From an uncultured Schlesneria sp. (GTDB lineage: Bacteria > Planctomycetota > Planctomycetia > Planctomycetales > Planctomycetaceae), in NCBI GenBank assembly GCA_903871875.1, contig CAIQIR010000106.1, positions 62,001 to 126,000 on the forward strand: DNA of 64,000 nucleotides, read 5' to 3'. Positions 36,501-45,273 of this stretch are shown here, piece by piece; the stretch's first letter is position 1, and each line of letters opens with the position of its first letter. The notes under the pieces are model-generated. The model had not been told where the DNA came from, did not search any database, and saw nothing but the letters and a program-made list of their open reading frames with translations. Position numbers and translations under genes: made by a program.

Positions 36501-38501
36501 TCATCCCCATTTCATCCGGCCGATGCGAGACAATCGGGCGCTATGGATAGGGTGAGGTGCCGTTCGAAGGGATGACGGCAACCAGGATGGTCGAGGAACC
36601 CGTTCGTCAGTGGGTTCCTTCAGAATGGGCAGTCGGATCCCTTTTTGGATCGCTTTATAGCGGTCAATTTCCGTGGGATGGATGTACAGTCGCTTGGAAG
36701 AAATCAACTCGCAGAGGAATTCGCACAGTGATTGGCTGAGTCCTGACCAGATCACCACATTCGAATTGGATCTGACCGCGAGTCCGTGCTCGCCAGAGAC
36801 TTCCAGGTAGGGTTCCAGAGCCTCGGCGAGTTGCGGGAACAAGACGTCGCCATGGGTGCGGATGAATTCAACAATCCCCGCTTTGAGTTGTCCGGCCGAA
36901 GCCAATTGTGCCCAGGGAGGGACGGTCGGGGAATCGATGTCATCGAGAGGAATGCGAACGTCATCCGTTCGATTTTCGGCATCCAACATCGCGGTCACGC
37001 GACTATCCGAAGTGGCGCGTCGACATCGATCTTGGGCCCAGTTTCGCAGGGCGAAGATCTTGTCTTCCATCGTCACGGAAAGTGGAACTGTTGTCCGCCA
37101 GGCACGTTCGAGGTCTTGTTGAGATAAGACCTGTTGATTGCCGAAGGCATCGATCAGGGCGGTCACCACGATTTGTTCTAGTTCCGCGCCACTGAATCCT
37201 TCACTGCGATGCGCCAGGTCATCCAGGTCGAACTGTTCCGTCTTCCATCCGCGTTTTTTAAGATGGATTGCCAGAATATTCTTTCGTTCGTCGAAGTTCG
37301 GAAGATCGACAAAAAACAATTCGTCGAATCGACCACGACGAAGCATTTCTGGTGGAAGATGCTCAACGGAATTGGCTGTGGCCACGACGAAGACTGGTTT
37401 CTGGATTTCCGCCATCCAGGTCAGAAATGTCCCGACCAACCGCAACATGGTCGCATCGGCGTTGGACGACCCGTCCCCTTCAACTCCCGCGAACCCCTTT
37501 TCAATTTCGTCCAACCACAAAACCGCGGGCGCAATGGATTCCACCAAATTCAGCACGTTCCGCATATTCTTTTCCGACTCACCACGCTGGGCTCCCAGCA
37601 GTGCGGCAATGTCGAGTCGAATCAACGGAAAGCTCAGTAAACGTGCTGTGGCCCGGGCCGTCAGGCTTTTTCCGCAACCTTGCACTCCTAACAACAACAT
37701 TCCTTTGGGCAGAGGCACACCCTGTTCCCGGGCACGAGGTGAATATGCATCAGCACGCTTCGCCATCCAATCTTTCAGCTGATCGAGTCCCCCGATATCG
37801 TCGACGTTCTCTTCCAGATCGTAGAATTCGAGAAAATCGGAACCGGAAGCGAGTGTTCGTTTCTCGGCGATGAGTGTTGTAAAGACATCGTCGTTCAGTG
37901 CAGTTCGGCCATGCAGGGCTCGTTGCCAGGCTTTTCGGGCTTCATTGGCCGTCAATCCCATAACCGCCTTAATCAATCGGTCTTCGTCGTTATCCGTGAG
38001 TTCCAGCGGACTGGTTTGTCGCTGGTGGATGCCGGTCAGCACCTGATCGAATTCCTCGCGCAGGTCTTCGTAGTCGGGAAGCGGAAGTTCGATCTTGACC
38101 GAGTCTTTAGCCAGTTCCAGCGGGACATTGGCCACAGGTCCAAAAATCAACAAGGTTTTTCGCTGAGCGATCAATTCGGGCAGCAGATCGCGAACCTGAC
38201 GGAGGATCAATGGGTCAGTCAGATAGGGATGGAAGTCTTTAACAAGAAACAAATGATCTTCGGGATAGCCGTCCAGTTGTCCCAGTAGTCTCGTGGCGGA
38301 CGGAGGTTCGATGTCGTCGTCCGAGAATGGCGGCTGCAATCCCCGTGTAATGGTCCAACTGACGAGTCCTCGCTCCATTTCGAGAGCAAGTTCTGCCAAT
38401 TCTCGTTCCCAGCGATCTTCTTCCGCGGTTTTGAGAAACAACAGCGGATATCCCGATTCAATCCGGGCCCGAATGTCATCCAGAACGACTTCTGATTTCA
38501 T
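36501..38501 (-). CDS. AAA+ ATPase of the Ycf46 type
   Basis: 666 residues from ATG 38501 (MKSEVVLDDIRARI); 31 codons of open frame upstream are ignored. An N-terminal region (about 1-225) resembles a degenerate AAA module with YPLLFLKTAEEDRWERELAELA. The AAA domain follows with GLDQLKDW, Walker A GVQGCGKS (272-279), Walker B LWLDEIEKGFAG (E332), second-region-of-homology arginine in 'EMLRRGRFDE', and the C-terminal lid. Ycf46 proteins of cyanobacteria and plastids have unknown substrates and have been linked to the regulation of photosynthesis and carbon uptake. The C-terminal ~120 residues (from 'GIVEFIRTHGDVLF') are extra. It is alone on the minus strand, 331 bases from eutBC. Confidence 0.87.
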   Translation of the reverse strand: MKSEVVLDDIRARIESGYPLLFLKTAEEDRWERELAELALEMERGLVSWTITRGLQPPFSDDDIEPPSATRLLGQLDGYPEDHLFLVKDFHPYLTDPLILRQVRDLLPELIAQRKTLLIFGPVANVPLELAKDSVKIELPLPDYEDLREEFDQVLTGIHQRQTSPLELTDNDEDRLIKAVMGLTANEARKAWQRALHGRTALNDDVFTTLIAEKRTLASGSDFLEFYDLEENVDDIGGLDQLKDWMAKRADAYSPRAREQGVPLPKGMLLLGVQGCGKSLTARATARLLSFPLIRLDIAALLGAQRGESEKNMRNVLNLVESIAPAVLWLDEIEKGFAGVEGDGSSNADATMLRLVGTFLTWMAEIQKPVFVVATANSVEHLPPEMLRRGRFDELFFVDLPNFDERKNILAIHLKKRGWKTEQFDLDDLAHRSEGFSGAELEQIVVTALIDAFGNQQVLSQQDLERAWRTTVPLSVTMEDKIFALRNWAQDRCRRATSDSRVTAMLDAENRTDDVRIPLDDIDSPTVPPWAQLASAGQLKAGIVEFIRTHGDVLFPQLAEALEPYLEVSGEHGLAVRSNSNVVIWSGLSQSLCEFLCELISSKRLYIHPTEIDRYKAIQKGIRLPILKEPTDERVPRPSWLPSSLRTAPHPIHSARLSRIGRMKWG

Positions 38502-38832
38502 CGCAACGATCTTCTTAGTGGCTGTGACATCCTGACGGCATTTGCAAGGTTTTGTTTCTCCCCGCGTCCACATTTCATGGGCAAGTTCAGTCAAGGGGAA
38601 GTCTAACGACTCTTGGGTCTTACCCGCTATTCGAAGTCATGTGTTGGCCGTTTAACGACCTTCACTATCGCTTCGGTCCCGACTTTGTAGGCGTTTCAGG
38701 CAACGCCAAGCCCAATGATCGAAGACTTCGATATTCAGATCACGGAAGAGACTGATTGAATGTACGGTGATTCGCGAGTCAAGCAGTCACCATTCCTGAT
38801 CGCATTGATGGTAACGAAGTCAAATTGCCGTT
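38502..38832. other. Intergenic region, 331 bases
   Basis: Between eutBC and the Ycf46-like gene, both on the minus strand. I see no gene, hairpin or clear promoter. Confidence 0.5.
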
Positions 38833-41115
38833 CTACCGCGCGAGGGCGGCCATGATATCGCGGGCCGCCTTTTGAGGGGCCAGCGCGGTTGCTCCGATAC
38901 CCGAGACGACTTTGGTGATGTTGTGATCGACTTGATCGGGTTGTTTCCAGACAGCGCCGTCGGCCGTTGTCAGGTAAGCCGACAAAGTGTGATGGCCAGA
39001 TCCGGGACGTTCGCCGATCAAGTGAATGATGGTTCGCAAACCAGTCAGTCCTCCGAGCAGTCGTTCGCCGATTCGATACCCGGCTCGCACGCGGCCGCTG
39101 TTGACAACGAATTGCCCGGGAGCCACGCGAAGTCCCGATTTGATCAGCAGCGGATGCAGATACTCTAGCAGCGGCAATAAATTTCCTTCGTCCATCAAGG
39201 CCAAGGCATTCAGCCCCTCCGAGATGACGATCACCGTGTCCCACTGGCCGTTGTCTGCCGTTCGCAGTTGCTCGATCTGGCGTAGTGATTCGTCCGATAG
39301 TTGCTCGCCTGAAGTGGGATGCAAAATATAGTCGCTACGGTCGAACGAACGAGTGGAAAGCGTAATGGCATTGGGAATCCGCCGCACGAACTCGGGATTC
39401 CACTCTTTCCAGATGCATTGTTTGGCGTCTTCGTAGACGGTTTGAATTTCGGCACGAATCTTCGGGGCCAGTTCATAAGGTTGCCGGCCGTATCCTTCCG
39501 CGATAAATACCCCGCGCTGGCGGATTTCGGCGATTGTGCGCTGCGATTCGGCGAGAATCTCTGTGTCGGTTCGGGGGTCGTTCTTTTGACGGCGATACTG
39601 CAAGTAGACCCAGTTTGGATCGCCGAAATGTTCCGTAGGCTTTCCATGGACATCGATTACACCGATCCGCTGGAAGAAGGTCCACATCCGATCGTCGACT
39701 CGATAGCCAAACTTTTCCCGAAGTCGTACGTGATCCTGAAAGCCGGTGGTCAGATACCCCAGCATCGGATCGATCTTGGTGGGCAAAGCCATCAGGTAGG
39801 CCGGATTGGCGGGGGCGATTTGTTCCAGACACCAGTCTAAATCGTCGAGAGAGACATCCATATGCAAGGTCGAACAAACATCCAGACCAATCGTCAGTCC
39901 GTGCAGTTTGCCCATGGCGATGTCTTCCAGACAACAGCGAACCAATTGTTCGCGGGTGCGGAAAACCTCGGGACCGATAAATCCGGCCACGTCATTGATG
40001 TGCAACCAGGCTTGATTGCCGACGATTCCCTTTGAGGCGGCAATTGTTTGCTGCAGACCCCGGGCGAAGCCATATTTACGGGATTCGTGGAAGACCATAT
40101 CGCAGTCATGGCTGTGGCCATTCGTGAAATCAGCACCTTGCCCCGATTCGAGATAAAGCCCGAACCGACCGGTGCGGCCTCGAGCGTACTGCACCATTTT
40201 CTCAAGGTTGATATCGAAGGTTGCATTTGCATCGTCGTTACCAGCGATGCTCTGAAACCAGAACTCGGTCGAACCTGGATGAACTCGTTCGACTTCGGCC
40301 TGGACATCGATATGGGCCAACACACAATGCGGCAGAATGTGATCGATACCAAATGTTTTCAAAACGTCCTGCAGCACAAGCTCGACGGCGGCAACGGAAC
40401 TCGGGTCACTCGACACCGGATTGGTACCGAGCAAGACGTCACCCACTGCATAGGCAAAGGCATTGAATACTTGAAACTGAATATCGGTCGGATTGTCCGT
40501 TGGGGAATTCGGCTGAACTCGAGCTCCCAGATAACCCTTGGCTCCAATATTCGATCCGTGCAGGGGATGAAAGATCGTCTTTCCAATCGCAATCAATTCC
40601 TCATTCGTCATCAAACGGACAAGGCAGGCGATCAGATCGCTAGTCAGGCCGGGCAGGATCGAGTGAATTTCGGCGGAACTGCCCAAAAGCAACTGGCGTT
40701 TCAAATCGCCAAGCGTTCGCTCGTTCCAAGCAGCCCGTCGCTCGTTCAGAGCGAAGCGATCGTTCCATCGGGAGAGATTGTCCTCCCAGGGGGGATGTGC
40801 AACGAGATCGGCGACGTGTGTATTCGCTAACAGTTGGCGCGCCCGCGAGCGTGTCTGATCGTCAACTGCGGCGACACCGATGATCGCGTCACCTTCTTTG
40901 AATTCGTTGGCCGCTCCGAGAATTTGTCGGAACAGGTGGACATCGAAGCGACCCGCCTGCCGCTGGATGAACGAGAACAGATCCTCGTCATTTCGCATAG
41001 GGCCAATTGTGACCCGCGTTGTTGTCTGATCCGCCCAAACTGAAGATGAAGCGAGCCCGCAACCGAGTACAACGGGTGTTGAGATCGTGGCAATAAAATC
41101 GCGTCGATTGAGCAT
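38833..41115 (-). CDS. Ethanolamine ammonia-lyase, fused EutB-EutC with Tat-type signal
   Basis: 760 residues from ATG 41115. The N-terminus reads MLNRRDFIATIS, a twin-arginine motif (RRDF) followed by a hydrophobic stretch and SVWAD, a plausible Tat signal with cleavage site. The large-subunit (EutB) part, about 35-505, keeps the residues that in the E. coli enzyme contact substrate and cofactor: R199 and Q201 in GARVQPN, N232 in GTNPV, F287 in FQSIAG, E323 in YLESGQG and D412 in GLDVC. After a short linker the EutC part (about 560-760) contains FVVNSGRVRAGYRIGE and HLIGERPGSGHH. The enzyme splits ethanolamine to acetaldehyde and ammonia with adenosylcobalamin. There is no eut microcompartment gene in the window. 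Whether it is really exported is open. Confidence 0.92.
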   Translation of the reverse strand: MLNRRDFIATISTPVVLGCGLASSSVWADQTTTRVTIGPMRNDEDLFSFIQRQAGRFDVHLFRQILGAANEFKEGDAIIGVAAVDDQTRSRARQLLANTHVADLVAHPPWEDNLSRWNDRFALNERRAAWNERTLGDLKRQLLLGSSAEIHSILPGLTSDLIACLVRLMTNEELIAIGKTIFHPLHGSNIGAKGYLGARVQPNSPTDNPTDIQFQVFNAFAYAVGDVLLGTNPVSSDPSSVAAVELVLQDVLKTFGIDHILPHCVLAHIDVQAEVERVHPGSTEFWFQSIAGNDDANATFDINLEKMVQYARGRTGRFGLYLESGQGADFTNGHSHDCDMVFHESRKYGFARGLQQTIAASKGIVGNQAWLHINDVAGFIGPEVFRTREQLVRCCLEDIAMGKLHGLTIGLDVCSTLHMDVSLDDLDWCLEQIAPANPAYLMALPTKIDPMLGYLTTGFQDHVRLREKFGYRVDDRMWTFFQRIGVIDVHGKPTEHFGDPNWVYLQYRRQKNDPRTDTEILAESQRTIAEIRQRGVFIAEGYGRQPYELAPKIRAEIQTVYEDAKQCIWKEWNPEFVRRIPNAITLSTRSFDRSDYILHPTSGEQLSDESLRQIEQLRTADNGQWDTVIVISEGLNALALMDEGNLLPLLEYLHPLLIKSGLRVAPGQFVVNSGRVRAGYRIGERLLGGLTGLRTIIHLIGERPGSGHHTLSAYLTTADGAVWKQPDQVDHNITKVVSGIGATALAPQKAARDIMAALAR

Positions 41116-41687
41116 GATTCGATCCGATTCTCTCGATGACAGCTTCACCAGCATACCCGATTCCGGCAATGACTCACCAGCGCTGATTGAGAGGGTTTTG
41201 TTTCCATCGTCACCAATGAATCCCGCCCGAGAGCAGTATGCGCCAATGACTAACGGAAATCCGAAGTCATGGATCTTGATCACTGATTGGATCTCGGTCG
41301 GAAGATCCGTTGTTCCGAGTGTTCACGACGGTTCAAACTTTGACCAAGATTGTTACATCGGTTTGTGATCAAGGATGCCGTTTCCTGGCAGCAGAGCCCG
41401 AAACGCGATACTTGAGCCCGCCGTCGCCCTTCACGGCCCCCCCCCTGGGTATCTGCTCGAGTTCAGCGGGATTGCATAACACAAGTCAACAAAAGGACAT
41501 GCGTTGTTGTCGCCGTCGCTCCGGGAGGAATGGATGCCTGGGATAGCGTCGGATTTTTATGGGAAAGGGGGGTTGGGTCACGAGCAGGCTGAATTGATCT
41601 CCCCACAATCGGCAGATTCCGCTATTTGTCTCATCGCTCATTGGTCTTCAAGGGATCCGTTTTGATCGCCTTATTTGCGAGAGAATT
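41116..41687. other. Divergent intergenic region, 572 bases
   Basis: Between eutBC and the Mla operon. I looked for an adenosylcobalamin riboswitch (conserved GCCACTG box) on the minus strand and saw none. A short stem-loop GGATCT...AGATCC lies at 41289-41308. Nothing else is supported. Confidence 0.5.
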
Positions 41688-42539
41688 GTGTCGGCATCAG
41701 CTTCTCCCATTGACGCTCATCCCTCTGCCTCGACCCCAATCCACGGGTTGGGACGGATGGTGGTTGATAGCATCGTCGTGCTGGGGGATTTATTCACATT
41801 CGGTTGGACTCTTTGCGGATGGTTGCTGATCCGCCTTCCGCGCGCTCGAGTCTTGTGGCCCATTTTGTATGAAGTGGGTGTACGCAGTGTTCCAGTGGTC
41901 TGTGTGACGGGGCTTTTCATCGGGATGGTATTGGCCGTCCAAACTTATGACACCCTGAAGCAAATGCATTTTGAGAGTCAAATTGGTTCGGTGATCAATG
42001 GAACTCTGGTGAAGGAGTTGGGACCCGTGCTCGCAGCGGTGATGCTGGCTGGGCGGGTTGGCAGTGCCATCGCCGCTCAGATCGGTACTATGAAAGTCAG
42101 CGAACAGATCGACGCGTTGAGTGCATTGGGAGCCGACCCCGTCGCCTTTCTTGTCGTGCCTCGATTTCTGGCCTGTTTTCTGATGATTCCGGCGCTGACG
42201 ATGGTGGCCGAGGGGGTCGGTATCTTCGGCGGCTGGTTCGTCTCGACGCAGATTTACGGTGTCAGCAGCCATTTATTCTGGACTTACTCAGACCGATTCG
42301 TGACGGCCTTCGACGTCATCACGGGCGTGTTTAAAAGCATGAGTTTCGGTGCCGCGATCGCCATCATTGCTTGCCATCGTGGATTCCGCTGTGGATCTGG
42401 GGCCGAGGGCGTGGGGCGCGCCGCGACGGAGGCGTTCGTGGCTTCCTTCGTGGCGATCTTGGCGCTCGATTTTGTTTTAGCGCTGTTATCCATTCATCTG
42501 TTGAAACTTCTGTGGGCGCTGGGCATTCCAGTGACATAA
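41688..42539 (+). CDS. mlaE: MlaE-family ABC lipid transport permease
   Basis: 283 residues from GTG 41688 (an ATG at codon 24 is possible). Five or six membrane helices. The family signature around residues 105-160 is clear: [21 protein letters not shown], then [20 protein letters not shown] and [12 protein letters not shown]. MlaE is the permease of the Mla/Mce complexes that move phospholipids between inner and outer membrane. Its stop overlaps the start of the next gene (TAATG), so the three genes to 44609 form an operon: permease, ATPase and MCE protein. The C-terminal part has a small insert [17 protein letters not shown], a common MlaE feature. Confidence 0.93.
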   Translation: MSASASPIDAHPSASTPIHGLGRMVVDSIVVLGDLFTFGWTLCGWLLIRLPRARVLWPILYEVGVRSVPVVCVTGLFIGMVLAVQTYDTLKQMHFESQIGSVINGTLVKELGPVLAAVMLAGRVGSAIAAQIGTMKVSEQIDALSALGADPVAFLVVPRFLACFLMIPALTMVAEGVGIFGGWFVSTQIYGVSSHLFWTYSDRFVTAFDVITGVFKSMSFGAAIAIIACHRGFRCGSGAEGVGRAATEAFVASFVAILALDFVLALLSIHLLKLLWALGIPVT

Positions 42540-43378
42540 TGACGACGACACTCAATCGCAAAACGGAATCCGTCCCACGCAGTTTTCCCGCCGCTGTTCC
42601 TGCGGTCACGGCTGAACTGTCAAACGTCTCGCATTCCTTTGGCCATCAGCCGGTTCTGCGAAACATTTCCCTGCAGGTTTGTCGGGGCGAAACACTGGTT
42701 CTGATCGGCGAAAGTGGCTGCGGTAAAAGCGTCACGACGAAGTTGCTGGCCGGGCTACTCCAACCGACTTCGGGTGACGTCTTGTGGGAGGGGCGACCAG
42801 TCCGTAGTCGAAATTCGACCGAGATGCGTCGCGATCGGTTGCGACTGGGTTATTTGTTCCAGGGAGCGGCCTTGTTCGACAGTATGAATGTCTTTGAAAA
42901 TATTGCCTTTGGACTGCGAGAAAATACGAAAATGCCCGAGTCGCAAATTCGGGAAATTGTGTTCGATCGTCTTCGCGAAGTGGGGTTGGTGGACAGTGTG
43001 GGTGATAAGCGGCCTTCCGACCTGTCCGGGGGGATGAAAAAGCGAGTGGGGCTGGCCCGAGCGTTGGCGATGTCGCCCGACATCATGTTTTATGACGAAC
43101 CCACGACAGGACTCGATCCCATCATGAGCGGTGTCATCAACGAACTGATTCTGCAAACACAGATGCGCCGACAGGTGACCAGCATTGTGGTCACTCACGA
43201 TATGACGACGGTTCGTCGAGTGGCGGACCGCGTAGTCATGCTCTATCCACTCGGAAAGTTAGCGTCCGAAGAGCCGCAGATTGTCTTTGAAGGTTCGTGC
43301 CACGAGGCGTTCGCTACTGAGGACGTTCGTGTCGCTCGATTTGTTCGAGGAAGCACAAGTACACAGTTGACGGAATGA
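42539..43378 (+). CDS. mlaF: MlaF-family ABC transporter ATPase
   Basis: 279 residues from the ATG that shares its first base with the mlaE stop codon (TAATG). The frame runs another 56 codons upstream in the wrong context. Walker A is GESGCGKS (57-64), Q-loop FQGAAL, signature LSGGMKKR (162-169), Walker B IMFYDEP (183-189) and switch VTHDM. The MKKR after the signature is typical of Mla/Mce ATPases. It energises the MlaE permease in the inner membrane. The first 20 residues are an extension without a motif. Confidence 0.94.
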   Translation: MTTTLNRKTESVPRSFPAAVPAVTAELSNVSHSFGHQPVLRNISLQVCRGETLVLIGESGCGKSVTTKLLAGLLQPTSGDVLWEGRPVRSRNSTEMRRDRLRLGYLFQGAALFDSMNVFENIAFGLRENTKMPESQIREIVFDRLREVGLVDSVGDKRPSDLSGGMKKRVGLARALAMSPDIMFYDEPTTGLDPIMSGVINELILQTQMRRQVTSIVVTHDMTTVRRVADRVVMLYPLGKLASEEPQIVFEGSCHEAFATEDVRVARFVRGSTSTQLTE

Positions 43379-43424
43379 GACGGGAACGGTGAAGACTCGA
43401 TCGAGTCTGGCGGGAAGGACTGTC

Positions 43425-44609
43425 ATGGCCACGGAACGGCAATTGCAATTTCGAGTCGGTGTATTAGTGATTGTCGCCGCATCAGTCTGCGCTGGATTGG
43501 TGGTCCGATTTGGCGATACGCAGCACCTGTGGAAGAAGGGGTACCCGCTGACTGTCCATCTCGAAAATGGAGCGGGGCTTTACCCCAATGCCCCCGTAAC
43601 ATTAAGTGGTTTGGCCATTGGGGCAGTGCGTCAAATTGAATTGAATCAGACCCGGGGCGGGGTCAATATCCAGATCGAAATTCAAGAAGGAATTCGACTT
43701 CCGATCGACAGTCGTGTCGTCGTGACGCGATCACTGATGGGAGAATCGGCGGTTGAATTTGTACGGGGCGTTGAATCGGACATGTTGAAGCCCGGTGGTC
43801 GCGTCGCGGGTGTAGCTGCGGCCGATCCACTCGTGATGATCCAGCGACTGGAAGCACGCACTCATGAAACGCTGAGTGCCTTTGCCGAAACGGGCCAGGA
43901 ATGGCGGCAAGTCGCCAAAAACATTAATCAGTTGATGGATACGGAACGCGGAAATCTGGATCAAGTTGTCGAACAAGCGGCCGAGGCTCTACACGAATTT
44001 ACCATCGCGATGAAAAACGCGAATCAGATGATTGAAGCCGCCAACGACATTGTCGGCGACCCCGCCTCACAACGGGCGATGAAAGAGGCGTTGACCGCCT
44101 TGCCGAAACTAGTCGGCGCTACGAAAGCAACTCTCGATGAGACTCGCCAGGCTGTCGGGGCAACGCGACAGGTGATGGATTCCATGAATCGCAATCTGGT
44201 CAACCTGTCGCAAGTCACCGAACCGGTGGGAAAACGGGGCGAACAGATGGTGGCGAAGCTCGACAGCAGTCTGACGAACATCGACCAGCTACTGACGGAA
44301 TTGAACCGTTTTGCCCGAGTCATCAATCAGAAAGATGGTTCATTACAGAAGTTCGTCCGCGATCCGTCGCTCTACAACAATCTCGATAGCTCATCGCAAT
44401 CGATGGTCGTGCTGATGAAGAATCTCGAACCGATTTTGAGAGATCTGCGTGAGTTCAGCGACAAAGTGGCTCGAAACCCCGAGCTGCTGGGTGTCGGTGG
44501 CGCGGTCCGCCCCAGCAAGGGGTTGAAGGACGAGGAAATACTCAATCCGGTGTCCAAACGCCCCTCGCCGCCACAGGCATCGACGATTCGCGGCAAGAGC
44601 CCGAATTGA
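43425..44609 (+). CDS. mlaD: MCE/MlaD-family substrate-binding protein
   Basis: 394 residues from ATG 43425, preceded by GGAAGGACTG. The frame opens at GTG 43389. The protein has one membrane helix (VGVLVIVAASVCAGLVVRF) and then an MCE domain (about 35-135) with YPLTVHLENGAGLYPNAPVTLSG and the typical RSLMGESAVEF. The C-terminal ~230 residues are alpha-helical and probably coiled-coil, rich in Asn, Gln and Glu (e.g. NINQLMDTERGNLDQVVEQ), comparable to the long needle or tunnel-forming tails of larger MCE proteins. MCE proteins bind lipid in the periplasm and hand it to the MlaE/F channel. No MlaB or MlaC homologue follows, so the system may be a minimal one. Confidence 0.91.
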   Translation: MATERQLQFRVGVLVIVAASVCAGLVVRFGDTQHLWKKGYPLTVHLENGAGLYPNAPVTLSGLAIGAVRQIELNQTRGGVNIQIEIQEGIRLPIDSRVVVTRSLMGESAVEFVRGVESDMLKPGGRVAGVAAADPLVMIQRLEARTHETLSAFAETGQEWRQVAKNINQLMDTERGNLDQVVEQAAEALHEFTIAMKNANQMIEAANDIVGDPASQRAMKEALTALPKLVGATKATLDETRQAVGATRQVMDSMNRNLVNLSQVTEPVGKRGEQMVAKLDSSLTNIDQLLTELNRFARVINQKDGSLQKFVRDPSLYNNLDSSSQSMVVLMKNLEPILRDLREFSDKVARNPELLGVGGAVRPSKGLKDEEILNPVSKRPSPPQASTIRGKSPN

Positions 44610-44723
44610 GTTGACGGTTAGACCGAATCTGGACAGACGAGGTGGATTCAGCGTGTCGAGTTCATTCGTCCATTGGCGTGACGGAACTTTTCACGAGGAA
44701 ATTGAGACTGAGCGAAAATAAAA

Positions 44724-44761
44724 AAGGTGTCGGTCCGAGAAATGAACTCGAACGACACCTT
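44724..44761. terminator. Bidirectional terminator between the Mla and Sbt operons
   Basis: Stem AAGGTGTCG / CGACACCTT with an inner stem CGAG/CTCG. On the plus strand it is followed by CTTGTTTTT, on the minus strand by TTTTATTTT. It can therefore end both the Mla operon (stop at 44609) and the SbtB-like gene (stop at 44837). Confidence 0.82.
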
Positions 44762-44836
44762 CTTGTTTTTCTCAGGGCAATATTCAATGCCTACCGTTTC
44801 AGAAATCAAAGGTTTGATTTCCAAACCGGCAAGACT

Positions 44837-45142
44837 TTACGACGCAACATAGCGGCTACCACGAACCACTTGGACATCCATCAACCAGGCGATGCAGGCA
44901 TGATTCTCGAAGTAGTTATGGGCAACGAAGGTCAAAATTGCGTTGGCAACGGGTTCCGCACAAACGACTTCAATTTCGACGTTGTTGGCAAAGGGATCAC
45001 TTCGAGCACCACGTGAACCGAAACCTTGCACTTCATGACACGTATAGCCGGTCGCTCCCAGCTCACAGATCTTCTTTACGAGCGATTGTCGGAGGTTGTC
45101 TTCGATGACAATCGTCACCTTTTTCAAAGTATGCAGCTGCAT
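44837..45142 (-). CDS. SbtB-like PII-family protein
   Basis: 101 residues. The fold is that of PII signal proteins: beta-strand KKVTIVIEDNL, helix QSLVKKICELGATGYT, then the T-loop region CHEVQGFGSRGARSDP and strand NNVEIEVVCA. The end is IAWLMDVQVVRGSRYVAS. In cyanobacteria SbtB sits next to SbtA, binds adenine nucleotides including cAMP, and regulates the bicarbonate transporter. Here the gene directly follows sbtA on the same strand (131 bases away), which supports the same role. The C-terminal Cys-containing R-loop (CGPxGC-like) of cyanobacterial SbtB is not present. It is therefore a PII-like regulator with uncertain ligand. Confidence 0.83.
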   Translation of the reverse strand: MQLHTLKKVTIVIEDNLRQSLVKKICELGATGYTCHEVQGFGSRGARSDPFANNVEIEVVCAEPVANAILTFVAHNYFENHACIAWLMDVQVVRGSRYVAS

Positions 45143-45273
45143 GGGAAGGCCTCTCTGGTATTTGTAACAAATTGCGACCGCCTACCGATTTCAAACGAAT
45201 CTCTCAGCCAAACAGCCGTATTTCAGTATTGTAAACTTAGCAATGACCCAGAAGGTTCAAAAAAATCGGAGGG

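Noticed and set aside
41116-41400. Adenosylcobalamin riboswitch upstream of eutBC
   Set aside because: No GCCACTG-type box or multi-stem structure seen on the minus strand.
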